64,000 nucleotides of DNA from NCBI RefSeq assembly GCF_013371465.1, contig NZ_JABWDU010000014.1, forward strand, positions 1 through 64,000, given 5' to 3'. The notes under the pieces were generated by a model. It was not told the DNA's origin, did not search any database, and was given only the letters and a program-made list of their open reading frames with translations. Within the stretch, counting starts at the first letter, position 1; every line of letters begins with the position of its first letter. The stretch comes from Ensifer oleiphilus (lineage in GTDB: Bacteria; Pseudomonadota; Alphaproteobacteria; Rhizobiales; Rhizobiaceae). Of the stretch, positions 28,428 through 37,336 are shown piece by piece. A program made the translations under genes and the position numbers.

Positions 28428-28628
28428 TTAGGGCTGGCGGCCATACCAATCGTCGATATCGCGGCGAGCGCGGTCCTTTTCGATACCGTAGCGTTCCTGG
28501 ATCTTGCCTTCGAGCTGATCCCGCTTGCCGGCGATCTGGTCGAGGTCGTCGTCGGTGAGCTTGCCCCACTGTTCCTTGACCTTGCCCTTGAACTGCTTCC
28601 AGTTGCCTTCAACACGATTCCAATCCAT
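28428..28628 (-). CDS. CsbD-family stress protein
   Basis: This 66-aa protein has the family pattern: MDWNRVEGNWKQFKGKVKEQ, then WGKLTDDDLDQIAGKRDQLE, ending in a GIEKDRA.RDIDDWY segment. CsbD-like proteins are small, charged, hydrophilic and induced by general stress. ATG 28628 has AGGAGA nine bases upstream; the in-frame upstream extension to 28667 is rejected. A strong terminator follows. The 200-bp gap to the divergent DUF421 gene holds its promoter; no motif stands out there. Confidence 0.92.
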   Translation of the reverse strand: MDWNRVEGNWKQFKGKVKEQWGKLTDDDLDQIAGKRDQLEGKIQERYGIEKDRARRDIDDWYGRQP

Positions 28629-28834
28629 CTGCGGATCTCCTGACGTTGTGGTTGTACCGAGAGACAAACGTCTCGTATCGGATTTGGTTCATTGGCAGCG
28701 GTAAAAAAATCGCCAAGCTAAATGCGTTGCGGCCGTCCAAACGATGTTCGCCTCTCGTCTTTCCGTCCGATCGCCACAGATAAACAAGCTGCAGCCGCGC
28801 GCCCCTCGCGGCACGTCCTGAAGGAGAGTTACCC

Positions 28835-29542
28835 ATGAATGAGCCCGTCGTGGCTTTCGATCTCGGCCGGATGCTGATCGGAGACGAGCCGCCGCTTTTC
28901 CTGCTCGAAATCGCGCTGAGGACGGTGATCATCTACGCCTACACACTGTTCCTGATCCGCTGGATCGGCAGCCGGTCGATCGGCCAACTGTCCTTGGTGG
29001 AATTTCTGCTGGTGATCGCGCTCGGTTCGGCCGTCGGCGATGCCATGTTCTATCCGGACGTTCCGCTTATCCATTGCATGGCCGTCATCACCGTGGTCGT
29101 GCTGCTCGACAAATCGTTGAGTTACATCGTCGCTCGCAACCGCAAGCTTGAGGACGTGATCGAGGGCATCAGCGTCGAGGTGGTGCGCGATGGCGGCATC
29201 CTGTGGAAGGCGCTGAAGCAGATGAACGTCGGTCACGATGAACTGTTCGAACAACTCCGCCTCAAGCAGGTGCGGCATCTCGGGCAGGTGCGGGCCGCCT
29301 ATTTCGAAACCAACGGGCTGCTTTCGGTCTTCACGTTCGACGATCCGCCGGCGAGGCCGGGGCTGGTGATCGAGCCGCCCTGGGACGTCAGCAAGCCGAC
29401 CGAGTTTCGGTCGGGCGCCACTGTTCGGGAGAAACGCCGTCTTGCCTGTGTGCAGTGCGCCGAGGTGCTTGCGTTTTCGGCTGGAGAGGCCGTGCCGACA
29501 TGTCCCCGTTGCGGCGCGGAAGTCTGGCACGAGATCCGTTAG
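28835..29542 (+). CDS. DUF421 (YetF-like) membrane protein with C-terminal zinc ribbon
   Basis: This 235-aa protein has three N-terminal membrane segments (FLLEIALRTVIIYAYTLFLI, LVEFLLVIALGSAVGDAMFY, MAVITVVVLLDKSLSYIV). The DUF421 soluble domain follows, including VEVVRDGGILWKALKQMNVG and FDDPPARPGLVIEPP. The C-terminus adds a zinc ribbon with CVQC and CPRCGAE pairs, which not all family members carry. The YetF fold is known structurally, but its role is unclear. GGAGAG precedes ATG 28835. An Asp/Glu racemase gene follows about 80 bp downstream. Confidence 0.9.
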   Translation: MNEPVVAFDLGRMLIGDEPPLFLLEIALRTVIIYAYTLFLIRWIGSRSIGQLSLVEFLLVIALGSAVGDAMFYPDVPLIHCMAVITVVVLLDKSLSYIVARNRKLEDVIEGISVEVVRDGGILWKALKQMNVGHDELFEQLRLKQVRHLGQVRAAYFETNGLLSVFTFDDPPARPGLVIEPPWDVSKPTEFRSGATVREKRRLACVQCAEVLAFSAGEAVPTCPRCGAEVWHEIR

Positions 29543-29624
29543 TCTGTTGCTTGCGCCTCGCGGGATGTGGCAGAACCGCGGGCACGCCGAGCTTGAGATC
29601 TGTTGGCAATCGGGGGGAATAGCG

Positions 29625-30317
29625 TTGAAGGTAATGGGACTGATCGGCGGCATGAGCTGGGAGAGCTCGGCCCAATACTATCGCATCGTCAATCAGGAAG
29701 TTCGGGTGCGCCTTGGCGGCGTGCACTCGGCCAAAAGTCTGATGTGGTCGATGGATTTCGGCGAGATCGAGCGGCTGCAGCATATTGGCGATTGGTCGGC
29801 CCTGACAGGGGAAATGATCGATGCGGCCCGCCGCCTAGAGGCCGGCGGCGCGGACTTTCTGGTGATCTGCACCAACACCATGCACCGTATGGCCGATGCG
29901 GTGTCTGCGGCTGTCGCCATTCCGCTGTTGCACATCGCCGACCCGACGGCCGAGAAGATCAAGGCGCTCCGCCTCAGCCGCGTCGGCCTCCTGGGCACGG
30001 CCTTCACCATGGAGCAGGATTTCTACAAAGGGCGGCTGATCGAACGGCATGGGCTGGACGTAATCGTCCCCGACGAGACCGATCGGAAGACCGTGCACGA
30101 CATCATCTACAAGGAGCTGGTCGTCGGCCGTGTCGAGGACGCGTCGCGCGACGCCTACAGGCAGGTCATTCAACGGCTTGTGGACCGCGGTGCGCAAGCG
30201 ATCATCATGGGCTGCACCGAGATCATGCTGTTGATCTCTCAAGCCGACAGCCCGGTTCCGGTCTTCGATACGACCGAGCTTCACGCACTTGCGGCCGTCG
30301 ATCTCGCGCTTGCCTGA
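29625..30317 (+). CDS. Aspartate/glutamate racemase family protein
   Basis: This 230-aa protein has the two-Cys active site of cofactor-independent racemases: LVICTNTMHRMA and IIMGCTEIMLLI. It starts GLIGGMSWESSAQYYRIVN, as in the YgeA/aspartate racemase group, with RVGLLGTAFTMEQDFY between the halves. I chose TTG 29625 because GGGGGGA lies six bases upstream. ATG 29634 is three codons further in. It interconverts L- and D-Asp, Glu or a related amino acid. It is the last intact gene before the island boundary. Confidence 0.9.
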   Translation: MKVMGLIGGMSWESSAQYYRIVNQEVRVRLGGVHSAKSLMWSMDFGEIERLQHIGDWSALTGEMIDAARRLEAGGADFLVICTNTMHRMADAVSAAVAIPLLHIADPTAEKIKALRLSRVGLLGTAFTMEQDFYKGRLIERHGLDVIVPDETDRKTVHDIIYKELVVGRVEDASRDAYRQVIQRLVDRGAQAIIMGCTEIMLLISQADSPVPVFDTTELHALAAVDLALA

Positions 30318-30424
30318 GACCGGACGGAACCATCGGCCATGGGCATTGCCCGGGGAGGCAGGGTCGGCTTGCCACGACCGGTCATCCGGCCGTAGCCCGT
30401 CGAAAGGTTCAATGGCCGGTAACG

Positions 30425-30530
30425 TCAACCGTTGCGGAAGGTGTAGCCATAGCCGTTGAGTGCCGGGGCGCCGCCGAGATGGGCGTAACGTACCTTTGAT
30501 TCCTCGGGGAAATACCCCTTGCGAACGAGA
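30425..30530 (-). pseudogene. Orphan C-terminal coding fragment at the island edge
   Basis: On the minus strand, the last ~33 codons before the TGA at 30425 read like the end of a real protein ([17 protein letters not shown], then [14 protein letters not shown]). The in-frame sequence upstream dissolves into antisense of the relaxase remnant. The parent family is not recognised. The rest of 30318-30550 shows no other gene. Confidence 0.35.
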
Positions 30531-30550
30531 CGACAGTCTTTGCCGAAGCG

Positions 30551-31610
30551 TTGTCGCCGTCGATCAGCAGTGCCAGTGTTGCGGAAATCGCAAGAAGTGG
30601 TGGCCGCAGCGCGGTTGCCGCCATCGCCTATCGCACCGCGACGAAGATCGTCAACGAGCGCGATGGCATCGTGCATGACTTCACGCAGAAGCGAGGCGTC
30701 GAGCATTCCAAGATCGTTCTTCCCGATGGTGTGGAAGCCTTTTGGGCATTAGACTGATCGACGCTCTGGAATGCAGTGGAGCGCGCCGAGGTTCGTAAGG
30801 ATGCGCGGGTTGCGCGCGAGTTCGAGATAGCGCTTCCGCATGAGATGAGCGTGGCCGATCGTTTGGCACTCACCCGCGACTTTGCGCGGGATCTGGCAAA
30901 CCGCTATGGCGCCGCGGTGGATTTCTACATTCACCAGCCGCAAGGCGAAAGTGATATCCGGAATTTTCACGCGCATGTGGTGATGACGACGCGGGTAGTG
31001 AGCGAGCAGGGCTTGGCGAAAAGACGCTGATCGAGCGTGAAAACAAGTGGCTGTTGAACAACGACCAGCCGACTTCGCACATGCAGCTTCGCGACATTCG
31101 GCAACTGTGGGAGCATCACACAAACCGGCATCTCGTACGGCTTGGACTTGATGTTCGGGTCGACCACCGCTCGCACCTGGAGCGTGGGCTCGAGATCGAG
31201 CCGACCGAGCATATGGGTGTCGATGCATCGCAGATGGATCGGCGCGGCTTGGACGTGTCGCGTGAACGGATTGACCGAAAGGCGGCGCGATCCAATGCTG
31301 ACCTGATCCGCGAGAAACCCGAGCAGGTTCTGTCGATCATCACCGGCGAGACGAGTGTGTTCGATCGCCATGATGTCGTTCGTGCGCTGCATCGTTACAT
31401 CGACGATGTCGACGGGTTTAGCAATGCCTTTGCCGCTGTCATGGCGTCGCCGGCACCGGTCGAGTTGAAGCCTGAAACCGATCAAGAATTGGCGCGGTAT
31501 TCGACGCGCGAGATGGTGGAGATCGAGCGTGCCATGGCCGCGAGCGCGGAGCGCATGAGCCAGTCATTGCGCCACGGTGTTCATCGCCAGCACGTCGATC
31601 GGGGTGAGTT
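30551..31610 (+). pseudogene. Broken MobA/TraA-type (MobQ) relaxase
   Basis: The relaxase N-domain is recognisable: [52 protein letters not shown], and the histidine motif NFHAHVVMTTR. Two lesions break it. One is an in-frame TGA at 30755-30757, where the context D-stop-S-T-LWNAVE suggests Arg CGA became TGA. The other is a one-base deletion near 31014, after which the frame continues as LGEKTLIERENKWL and DIRQLWEHHTNRHL to about 31600. The helicase half usual for TraA is absent. This is a dead remnant of plasmid or ICE mobilisation and marks the left part of the island. Confidence 0.8.
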
Positions 31611-31686
31611 CAGAGTTGGCTTGGTCTATAATGTGGCAGGCCTAATCAAACAGGTGGTCCCATCTGCTGTCTGATCGTTCGACCAA

Positions 31687-31956
31687 TTATGCCACCCGAG
31701 CCAAAGGCAGCGGGTAGCCAGCAAGGGCCGAGAATTTCCGCGCCAGGTCAGAGGCCATCGTCGGATCAACGTGCATCTCGCCAAGGAACGAGATCTGAGG
31801 CTTCTCGTCTACTTCGGAAAAGAAGGAAAATGCCGAGAGGGCAAAAGAGAGGGCGCTCGCGGGATCGGAAATCTTGGATGCCAACTGCTCAGCCGAAAGG
31901 GTCGTCCCATAAGGTGCGTTGACAGTCGATAGAACCTTTACTGCAACGATCGACAT
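31687..31956 (-). CDS. Hypothetical protein, 89 aa
   Basis: A frame from ATG 31956 (open upstream to 32055) encodes SAEQLASKISDPASALSFAL followed by FFSEVDEKPQISFLGEMHVD. The composition is plausible for a globular protein, but no family is recognised. The ribosome site (GCGAG) is weak. It lies between the relaxase remnant and the integrase, so it may also be the stump of a larger gene. Confidence 0.33.
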   Translation of the reverse strand: MSIVAVKVLSTVNAPYGTTLSAEQLASKISDPASALSFALSAFSFFSEVDEKPQISFLGEMHVDPTMASDLARKFSALAGYPLPLARVA

Positions 31957-32121
31957 CTCGCTGAACCAATGACCTTCTGAGTTCCATGTATTGCGACGAC
32001 GTCGTCGAAACAAGGATCGGCTTCCCAAGGGTAATAGGGAGCTCTTCGCAAGCAACGAAGGTCTGTCTGCAACGTTTAAAGTCGGCGCGAGGCTAAAGTT
32101 TAGAACCGCGCAACGATTAGG

Positions 32122-33279
32122 CTATACGATCAACCGCGCTGCCCGTCCGTGTTTGCGCTCCGCATCATTGTAGTAGCGAGCCGCCTGTGTCACGGATTTA
32201 TGCAGCGACTGCTGCATTGCTTCGGGTAGGGGGATGCCACGGTTGGCTGCTTCGGTCAGGTAGCCTGATCGCAACCCATGCGCGGAAAACAGGGCCGGAT
32301 CGAGCCCGGCCTGCTTGCAACGGCTTTTCAGGATGAGGTTGACCGACTGCGGCGTGAGCGCGCGCCGATCGATGTTTCCCCATTGGTCGATGCGCCGAAA
32401 TACCGGTCCTTCGTTGACGCTGGCCTCACCAAGCCAGCCCTTCAGCGCAATTACCGGCCGTCCGATGAGCAGCACATGTTCGTCGTCGTCACTCGTCGTC
32501 GTCTTGGTGCGGCCGAGACGGATCGAAAGGCACGGGAGGAGAGGGGAGCCAGGATCCAACGGATCGGCCTGCACAGGGTCCTCGTCGGTCAGATCCTCGA
32601 CACGCAAAGCCGCCACTTCTGATCGGCGACGGCCGCCGGAGGCAAAAGCGATCAGAAGCAGCGCCCGATCGCGCAGGTCGATCGAGCGTTCGCCGGCACA
32701 GGCCTGCAGCAGCTTGGCCAGGACATCGCCGGTCACGGCCTTTTTGCTCTTTCGTTGCCGCGGACGAGCGCTGGCGCGAACGGCAAGGCGCAGAGCGGAC
32801 TTGAGCGAAGGGCCATCAAAGGTCCCAGTGAGGCCGCGCCAACGGGTCAGGATCGACCAGCTCGTCAACCGGCGCCGCACCGTGTCGGGGGCGTGCGGGC
32901 CCTTGGCCCGAAGCAGCCGACGGGCGCGCAGGCCCTCTTCCACTTCCGCCGGCATGCCGTGGCTGGGATCGTCGGCGCGTTTGACCGGGTCCCAAAGGTG
33001 GTGGGCGACGAATTTCAGCAGCAGGCTTTCGGGTGCGGGCCAGGGGAGGGGACTGCCGGTCGCGAGCTGGCACCAGGTCTCGAGGTAGCCGAGATCGGAG
33101 GCAAGCGCGCGTAGCGTATTGCCGCCCATGCCTTCGCTGGCCAGATGCTTGAGCGTCGCGACGTCGTCGTCGGTGAGGAGCGCAGCGAGCTGATCGCGCC
33201 TATCGAAGGACAGGATGGCGTCGAGCGCGTCGAGTTCTTCGGCGCGGCCGTCAATGGATGTCGATGACACGACAGTCAT
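32122..33279 (-). CDS. Tyrosine recombinase/integrase
   Basis: This 385-aa site-specific recombinase has an N-terminal SAM-like DNA-binding domain (DVATLKHLASEGMGGNTLRA) and a catalytic domain: Arg in FASGGRRRSEVAALR, the HxxR pair in SAHGLRSGYLTEAANRG and the nucleophile Tyr in AARYYNDAE. It is probably the integrase of the island or of a resident plasmid module. Its ATG overlaps the stop of the preceding small antitoxin-like gene by four bases, so it is translated from the same message as a phd-vapC-type module. No attachment site was recognised nearby. Confidence 0.88.
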   Translation of the reverse strand: MTVVSSTSIDGRAEELDALDAILSFDRRDQLAALLTDDDVATLKHLASEGMGGNTLRALASDLGYLETWCQLATGSPLPWPAPESLLLKFVAHHLWDPVKRADDPSHGMPAEVEEGLRARRLLRAKGPHAPDTVRRRLTSWSILTRWRGLTGTFDGPSLKSALRLAVRASARPRQRKSKKAVTGDVLAKLLQACAGERSIDLRDRALLLIAFASGGRRRSEVAALRVEDLTDEDPVQADPLDPGSPLLPCLSIRLGRTKTTTSDDDEHVLLIGRPVIALKGWLGEASVNEGPVFRRIDQWGNIDRRALTPQSVNLILKSRCKQAGLDPALFSAHGLRSGYLTEAANRGIPLPEAMQQSLHKSVTQAARYYNDAERKHGRAARLIV

Positions 33280-33491
33280 CGCGGCAGCTCGCTTGCGGCG
33301 GTTAGCCCTGCATCAGTAAGTGTCTCTGCGAATTCGTCTGAGGGAGTATCATCGTTCGCCCCCGGGAAGGAGGTGAGCTGAGCTACGAGCCGTCCGCCCC
33401 GGCACACATAGATTTCGTCCTGCTGGAGCGCCAAATCGATCAGCTCCTCCAGCCGTTCTGCCGCCTCCTCGACCTCGATCAAAATCTTCAT
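33276..33491 (-). CDS. Phd-like small antitoxin (second in the module)
   Basis: This 71-aa protein (MKILIEVEEAAERLEELIDL, then QDEIYVCRGGRLVAQLTSFP) has the helical start and the 'I.I.R.G..VA.L' strand of Phd/YefM-type antitoxins. ATG 33491 lies 8 bp after the VapC stop; an in-frame TTG at 33506 would overlap that stop. Its own stop overlaps the integrase start (ATGA). A second antitoxin-like gene downstream of the toxin is unusual. Confidence 0.65.
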   Translation of the reverse strand: MKILIEVEEAAERLEELIDLALQQDEIYVCRGGRLVAQLTSFPGANDDTPSDEFAETLTDAGLTAASELPR

Positions 33492-33499
33492 GCGCTTGC

Positions 33500-33877
33500 C
33501 TACCAAACCCGCTCATGCAGCACTGCATCGAAAGCGCCGTCGACGGAAACAAACGTGCTATGTTCCAGCCGCGTCTGGGCGGCAAGAAGTCGGTCCCACG
33601 GGTCGCGGTGGTCCCAGTCGAAGCTTGCGGCCAGCTCGGCATGCAGATCAGTGATGGCGAGGGTCTGCAAGCCGCTGGCTGTGACTGCGGCGCGCAACTC
33701 CTGTGGCTTCAGATCAAGCTTTTTCAGCCGCATCTTGTTGTCGAGTTCGTAGAAGGAGACAGCGCTGACGAGGATGGTGTTGGCCTTGTCCTCGATCAGC
33801 GATCGCGCTCTCAGGGAGAGGCGGTCGCTGCCGATCGTCCACCAGTAGACGGCGTGGCTATCGAGTAGAACCTTCAT
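33500..33877 (-). CDS. vapC: VapC-like PIN-domain toxin
   Basis: This 125-aa PIN domain starts MKVLLDSHAVYWW (first acidic residue Asp6), with ILVSAVSFYELDNKMRLKKL providing the central acidic residue and DHRDPWDRLLAAQ the third cluster. VapC-type toxins are ribonucleases blocked by a cognate antitoxin. It overlaps the upstream Phd-like gene by four bases (ATGA), the standard antitoxin-toxin order. All expected acidic positions look intact, so it should be active. Confidence 0.9.
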   Translation of the reverse strand: MKVLLDSHAVYWWTIGSDRLSLRARSLIEDKANTILVSAVSFYELDNKMRLKKLDLKPQELRAAVTASGLQTLAITDLHAELAASFDWDHRDPWDRLLAAQTRLEHSTFVSVDGAFDAVLHERVW

Positions 33878-34164
33878 TTGGAGGTGTCGCGGTTGCTGGA
33901 TTTGCCCTGCCAGACGCCGACATCGTCGTTCCAGTCACCGGCGTCGATCGCGGTTTGTTCGGCGTCGACGTCGTCGAAAAGGTCGTCAGGCAGGCCACGC
34001 TGGCGCAAGAGCCCGAACGGGCGCTTGCCGCCGTCGGCCGGGCCGATACGGGCGTAGACTTCGTTGCCGCGCATAATGATGATTTCCTCGCCGTGGTTGG
34101 CGCGGTCGAGTACCTCGGCGAAATGTTTGCGGGCTTCGCTGATCTTGTACAGGGTCTGGGGCAT
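33874..34164 (-). CDS. Phd/YefM-family antitoxin
   Basis: This 96-aa protein has the Phd N-domain YKISEARKHFAEVLDRANHG followed by EEIIIMRGNEVYARIGPADG, and a charged, disordered C-terminus (DDLFDDVDAEQTAIDAGDWN) that would fold on the toxin. ATG 34164 has GGAGAT six bases upstream; the longer frame to 34347 runs through the AT-rich operator region and is rejected. It is the first gene of the antitoxin-toxin-antitoxin-integrase operon and presumably represses it. Confidence 0.88.
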   Translation of the reverse strand: MPQTLYKISEARKHFAEVLDRANHGEEIIIMRGNEVYARIGPADGGKRPFGLLRQRGLPDDLFDDVDAEQTAIDAGDWNDDVGVWQGKSSNRDTSK

Positions 34165-34218
34165 CGCGATCTCCGGCTGTTTTGAGCGCTGAGAGAGAAT
34201 ATCATTGAGTCCGAATGC

Positions 34219-34271
34219 GTACAAGTTTATTGTACATATCACTATTGATACTTGAAACCTATCGATAGTGA
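34219..34271. promoter_or_regulatory. Two inverted repeats in the divergent TA/DUF1612 promoter region
   Basis: GTACAA-N5-TTGTAC (34219-34235) is perfect. TCACTATTGATA-N9-TATCGATAGTGA (34239-34271) is a 12-bp repeat with one mismatch. They fill an AT-rich gap between the Phd-like gene (34164) and the divergent gene at 34346. The first is likely the autoregulatory operator of the antitoxin. The second could serve either gene. Confidence 0.55.
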
Positions 34272-34345
34272 CAGCCTCAACTGGCGTGCATACCAAGTGA
34301 AGAACTCTAATTTCGAGATAGAGTTCTCTTAGCAAATCATTTACC

Positions 34346-35491
34346 ATGATTTCAATGCCTTACGATCTCGCCAGATTGCCCATCCAGACCCTGCTGCGCC
34401 CCATCTCGGAGGCCGGTGTCGCGCTCGCCCGTCTCGACGAGCGCATCGCCCGCTCCACCGTCGGTGAAGGCTTTCTCGAACGCGCCCATTTTGCCGATGC
34501 CTGTGCCTCGTTGTGGATCGACGGCGAGCTCGTGCATCTCGAGGACCTGGTGCTGCACGACGCCGGTCACGACATCCGCACCCCGACGCACGAGCTGACG
34601 ATCGCACGTGACGTGTTGCGCAGCCGCCGGCGGATCGCCGCGCACCCGCCCGGCTGGGCGCTCACCCCCGACGGCCTCCGCAGCCTGCGCGGGCACAACG
34701 TCGTTGCCGACGCGCCTGCACTCTCAGGTGACGAGGACGGTGTCATTGAACGTGAAAGGATCGGGGTGCCTCTCGATGCGGCCGGAGGAGGGGAGGGAGA
34801 GGATGACCGTGCCAGCTTACTCGACGCCGAGTTTGCCGCCATCGATGCGGTGCTGGCGCGTTCGGAAGCCGTGCTGAAGAGGGCGGCCGCACCAACAAGT
34901 CGGTCGCGGGACCGTGACCCCATGGTCTACGATCTCGACTGGGACGAGGACGCGCGGCTGGAGGAATGGCGCACCGTCCTGCGCCAGGCGGATTTTCTGC
35001 CGCCGGTGCTGCAGGCCGTTGTTGCCCTCGATGCCTGGAACACGCTCGACGTGCTGCAGCACGCGCCCTGGCTCGGCCGGCATCTCGCCGCCTCGATCCT
35101 GCGACAGGCCGGCGTTACCACCGGCGCGCATTTCGCCGCCATCAATCTCGGCCTGAAAACCATCCCCGTCGATCGGCGCCGGCACCGCAGCCGCGAAGTC
35201 CGGTTGCTGGCCATTGCCGACGGGCTGATCGCGGCCGCCGAGATCGGGCTCAGGGAATATGACCGGCTGGCGCTCGCACGAAAAATGATGGAGCGCAAAT
35301 TGTCGGGGAGACGGACATCTTCAAAGCTGCCGGAGCTCGTCGATCTCGTCATGGCGATGCCGCTCGTTCATGCCGGCACGGTCACGAAAACGCTCGGGGT
35401 CACGCCGCAGGCGGCGCGGCGGATCGTGACGGAGCTAGGGCTCAGGGAGATGACGGGCAGGGGGAGGTTTCGGGCGTGGAGCGTGTTGTGA
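34346..35491 (+). CDS. RHE_PE00001-family protein (DUF1612 with helix-turn-helix)
   Basis: This 381-aa protein matches the rhizobial plasmid family whose members begin [17 protein letters not shown]. It contains [20 protein letters not shown], then [20 protein letters not shown], and a C-terminal winged-helix-like segment, [20 protein letters not shown], then [18 protein letters not shown]. The family is thought to be a DNA-binding regulator and often sits near plasmid integrases or repABC; its target is unknown. ATG 34346 or, three codons on, ATG 34355 may be the start. A palindrome just upstream may be its own operator. Confidence 0.82.
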   Translation: MISMPYDLARLPIQTLLRPISEAGVALARLDERIARSTVGEGFLERAHFADACASLWIDGELVHLEDLVLHDAGHDIRTPTHELTIARDVLRSRRRIAAHPPGWALTPDGLRSLRGHNVVADAPALSGDEDGVIERERIGVPLDAAGGGEGEDDRASLLDAEFAAIDAVLARSEAVLKRAAAPTSRSRDRDPMVYDLDWDEDARLEEWRTVLRQADFLPPVLQAVVALDAWNTLDVLQHAPWLGRHLAASILRQAGVTTGAHFAAINLGLKTIPVDRRRHRSREVRLLAIADGLIAAAEIGLREYDRLALARKMMERKLSGRRTSSKLPELVDLVMAMPLVHAGTVTKTLGVTPQAARRIVTELGLREMTGRGRFRAWSVL

Positions 35492-35527
35492 TGGAGGCGC
35501 GACCTTTTCAAGCCAGACTACCTTTGG

Positions 35528-37336
35528 CTAGCCGGGACCAGCTATAAGATCATAAGCAAAGCCGTGCTCCGCTAGCACCTGAGTGGTTTCGTAAGGCACG
35601 CCAATCCCGCTGATCCGACCGGTTTCAGCGATCAGATGCAGGTTTTTTCGGGGGCGAGAGGCAACAACATAGAGCAGTTTGCTGGCGCTCTCTGCCGCGT
35701 TCGGATCTGAGAAGTGCGGAACCATTCCCTCAAGCAGAGCAAAAGCAATCACTGTATCGAACTCTGCTCCCTTCACGCCATGAATTGTCGAAACTGTTAT
35801 GCCGGCTCGGGTTGCGAACACACGTCTGAACATGGCAACGCTCGATACGCCTTGAACGCCGGCATCCTCCAGTCGCTGGATTTGAACCCGGGACCGTTCA
35901 AAAAACGCGACGTGGTGCTCCTGGAGCGGTGGGAAAAGATCGATCTCAATGTCGATAGCCAACAGCAGTTCCGCGAAGAACAACTCCAAATACTCCAGCC
36001 CGTCGTCCACAGCGATATCGATGCTATTGCAATGGCGCAGCAGGTCACGCGGCGAGATCTTTGAGACGTCGACACCCGCGGTCCTGAAGTGATCCAAAAT
36101 CTCCCTAGCCCATCGCGTGCGCCGGACGAAGAGCTGTGGATCTGGACGAGTCAGGGCGAGACGCGAGACCTTGAACCAGATGTTGTCCTGGTCACGAGAG
36201 AACGGCGCCATGCCAGGGCCATCGAAGCTATACTCAGGAAGTGCTGCAACAAGGCGCCTCGTGACGGCAGCCAGCTGGATCCACTGCGGTCCAACCACGC
36301 AGATTTCGTGAGGGGGAATGCCAAGCGTCTCGATATTGTAACGGATGAGCCGGACGATTTCGTCGTCCAGCTCCTGCTGATTGGTCTCCTGATTGAACGA
36401 GACCACGCTCGGATATTCTTTGTCTGGACCGACCGCTTCGATGACCGCTGGGACGACGCAATAATTTGAAAAGTAGTCGACGATCCTGTCCGAGGAGCGG
36501 TAGTTGCTCGAAAGGCTTTTATCGGCAAGTGCAATGCCTGCCAGAGCGGCGAAGTCCACGCGGCTCATGGCGAAGCCGCCTAGAGATCCGTAGATGGCCT
36601 GATTGGGATCGCCAACGATGAACGTGTTTGTATTCCCAGCTGACGCGTTGAGTATCGCAGCGACGATCGCGTACTGGATCTCCTTTGTATCCTGATACTC
36701 GTCAATCAAGATGTATTTGAACAGCTTGCCGAGCAGGAGGGAAATAGAGGGTTGGGCGATGATGAGGTCGTAAGCGCAACCCAAAATCATCTCAAAATCA
36801 ATCAGCCGGTTCTCTTCCAGATGTTGCCAGTATCCGTTCAACACGGAAAGGGCAGCCAAGCGCCTGTTCGGGTTTGCATTCTCCAGCTGGCACCCGGCTG
36901 TCGAGTAATAATATCTGCAATCGAATGCCCGAACTTGATACGGTGACTGATGGCAAAGTTGGTCCAGAATTGCTTCGGTTTCATGCTGGTCCACCACGCG
37001 AAACCCGTTCTGCAGTTTCTCGTGATAGACGGAGTAAGGCCGCAAGATCCAGTCAAGGCAAAACGAGTGGATTGTACCGATCCAGAGCCGGTCCGTTGCC
37101 ACGCCCAACCGCGCGATCCGCTCGGAGATTTCCTCGGCGGCGCGGTGCGTGTAGGTGATGGCAATGACCCAATGGCGTTCGCTCTCGAGCTTGGATAACT
37201 CTAATGCGATTTTATAGGTCAATGCTCTGGTCTTGCCGCTCCCGGGGCAGGCGGCAAGGTATAGGCTTCCGTCGTGCTCGATTGCGTCAACCTGCTCTTC
37301 GTTGAGGTCGCCGTCTTCCCAGACAAACACCATCAA
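35528..37336 (-). CDS. gajB: GajB-like UvrD-family helicase of a Gabija-type defence pair
   Basis: This 602-aa superfamily 1 helicase has motif I AACPGSGKTRALTYKIALEL, motif II ILIDEYQDTKEIQYAIV, motif III VGDPNQAIYGSLGG, motif V VSTIHGVKGAEFDTVIAFAL and motif VI VVASRPRKNLHLI. It overlaps the upstream OLD-type nuclease gene by four bases (ATGA), the defining arrangement of Gabija (GajA then GajB). Known GajB is ~490 aa, so this one is larger, with extra sequence around 390-490. In Gabija the helicase is thought to sense phage DNA intermediates and trigger the nuclease. Confidence 0.82.
   Translation of the reverse strand: MMVFVWEDGDLNEEQVDAIEHDGSLYLAACPGSGKTRALTYKIALELSKLESERHWVIAITYTHRAAEEISERIARLGVATDRLWIGTIHSFCLDWILRPYSVYHEKLQNGFRVVDQHETEAILDQLCHQSPYQVRAFDCRYYYSTAGCQLENANPNRRLAALSVLNGYWQHLEENRLIDFEMILGCAYDLIIAQPSISLLLGKLFKYILIDEYQDTKEIQYAIVAAILNASAGNTNTFIVGDPNQAIYGSLGGFAMSRVDFAALAGIALADKSLSSNYRSSDRIVDYFSNYCVVPAVIEAVGPDKEYPSVVSFNQETNQQELDDEIVRLIRYNIETLGIPPHEICVVGPQWIQLAAVTRRLVAALPEYSFDGPGMAPFSRDQDNIWFKVSRLALTRPDPQLFVRRTRWAREILDHFRTAGVDVSKISPRDLLRHCNSIDIAVDDGLEYLELFFAELLLAIDIEIDLFPPLQEHHVAFFERSRVQIQRLEDAGVQGVSSVAMFRRVFATRAGITVSTIHGVKGAEFDTVIAFALLEGMVPHFSDPNAAESASKLLYVVASRPRKNLHLIAETGRISGIGVPYETTQVLAEHGFAYDLIAGPG

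Noticed and set aside
30318-30550. tRNA gene as island attachment site at the left boundary
   Set aside because: No cloverleaf or T-arm with pairing stems was found between the racemase and the relaxase remnant.
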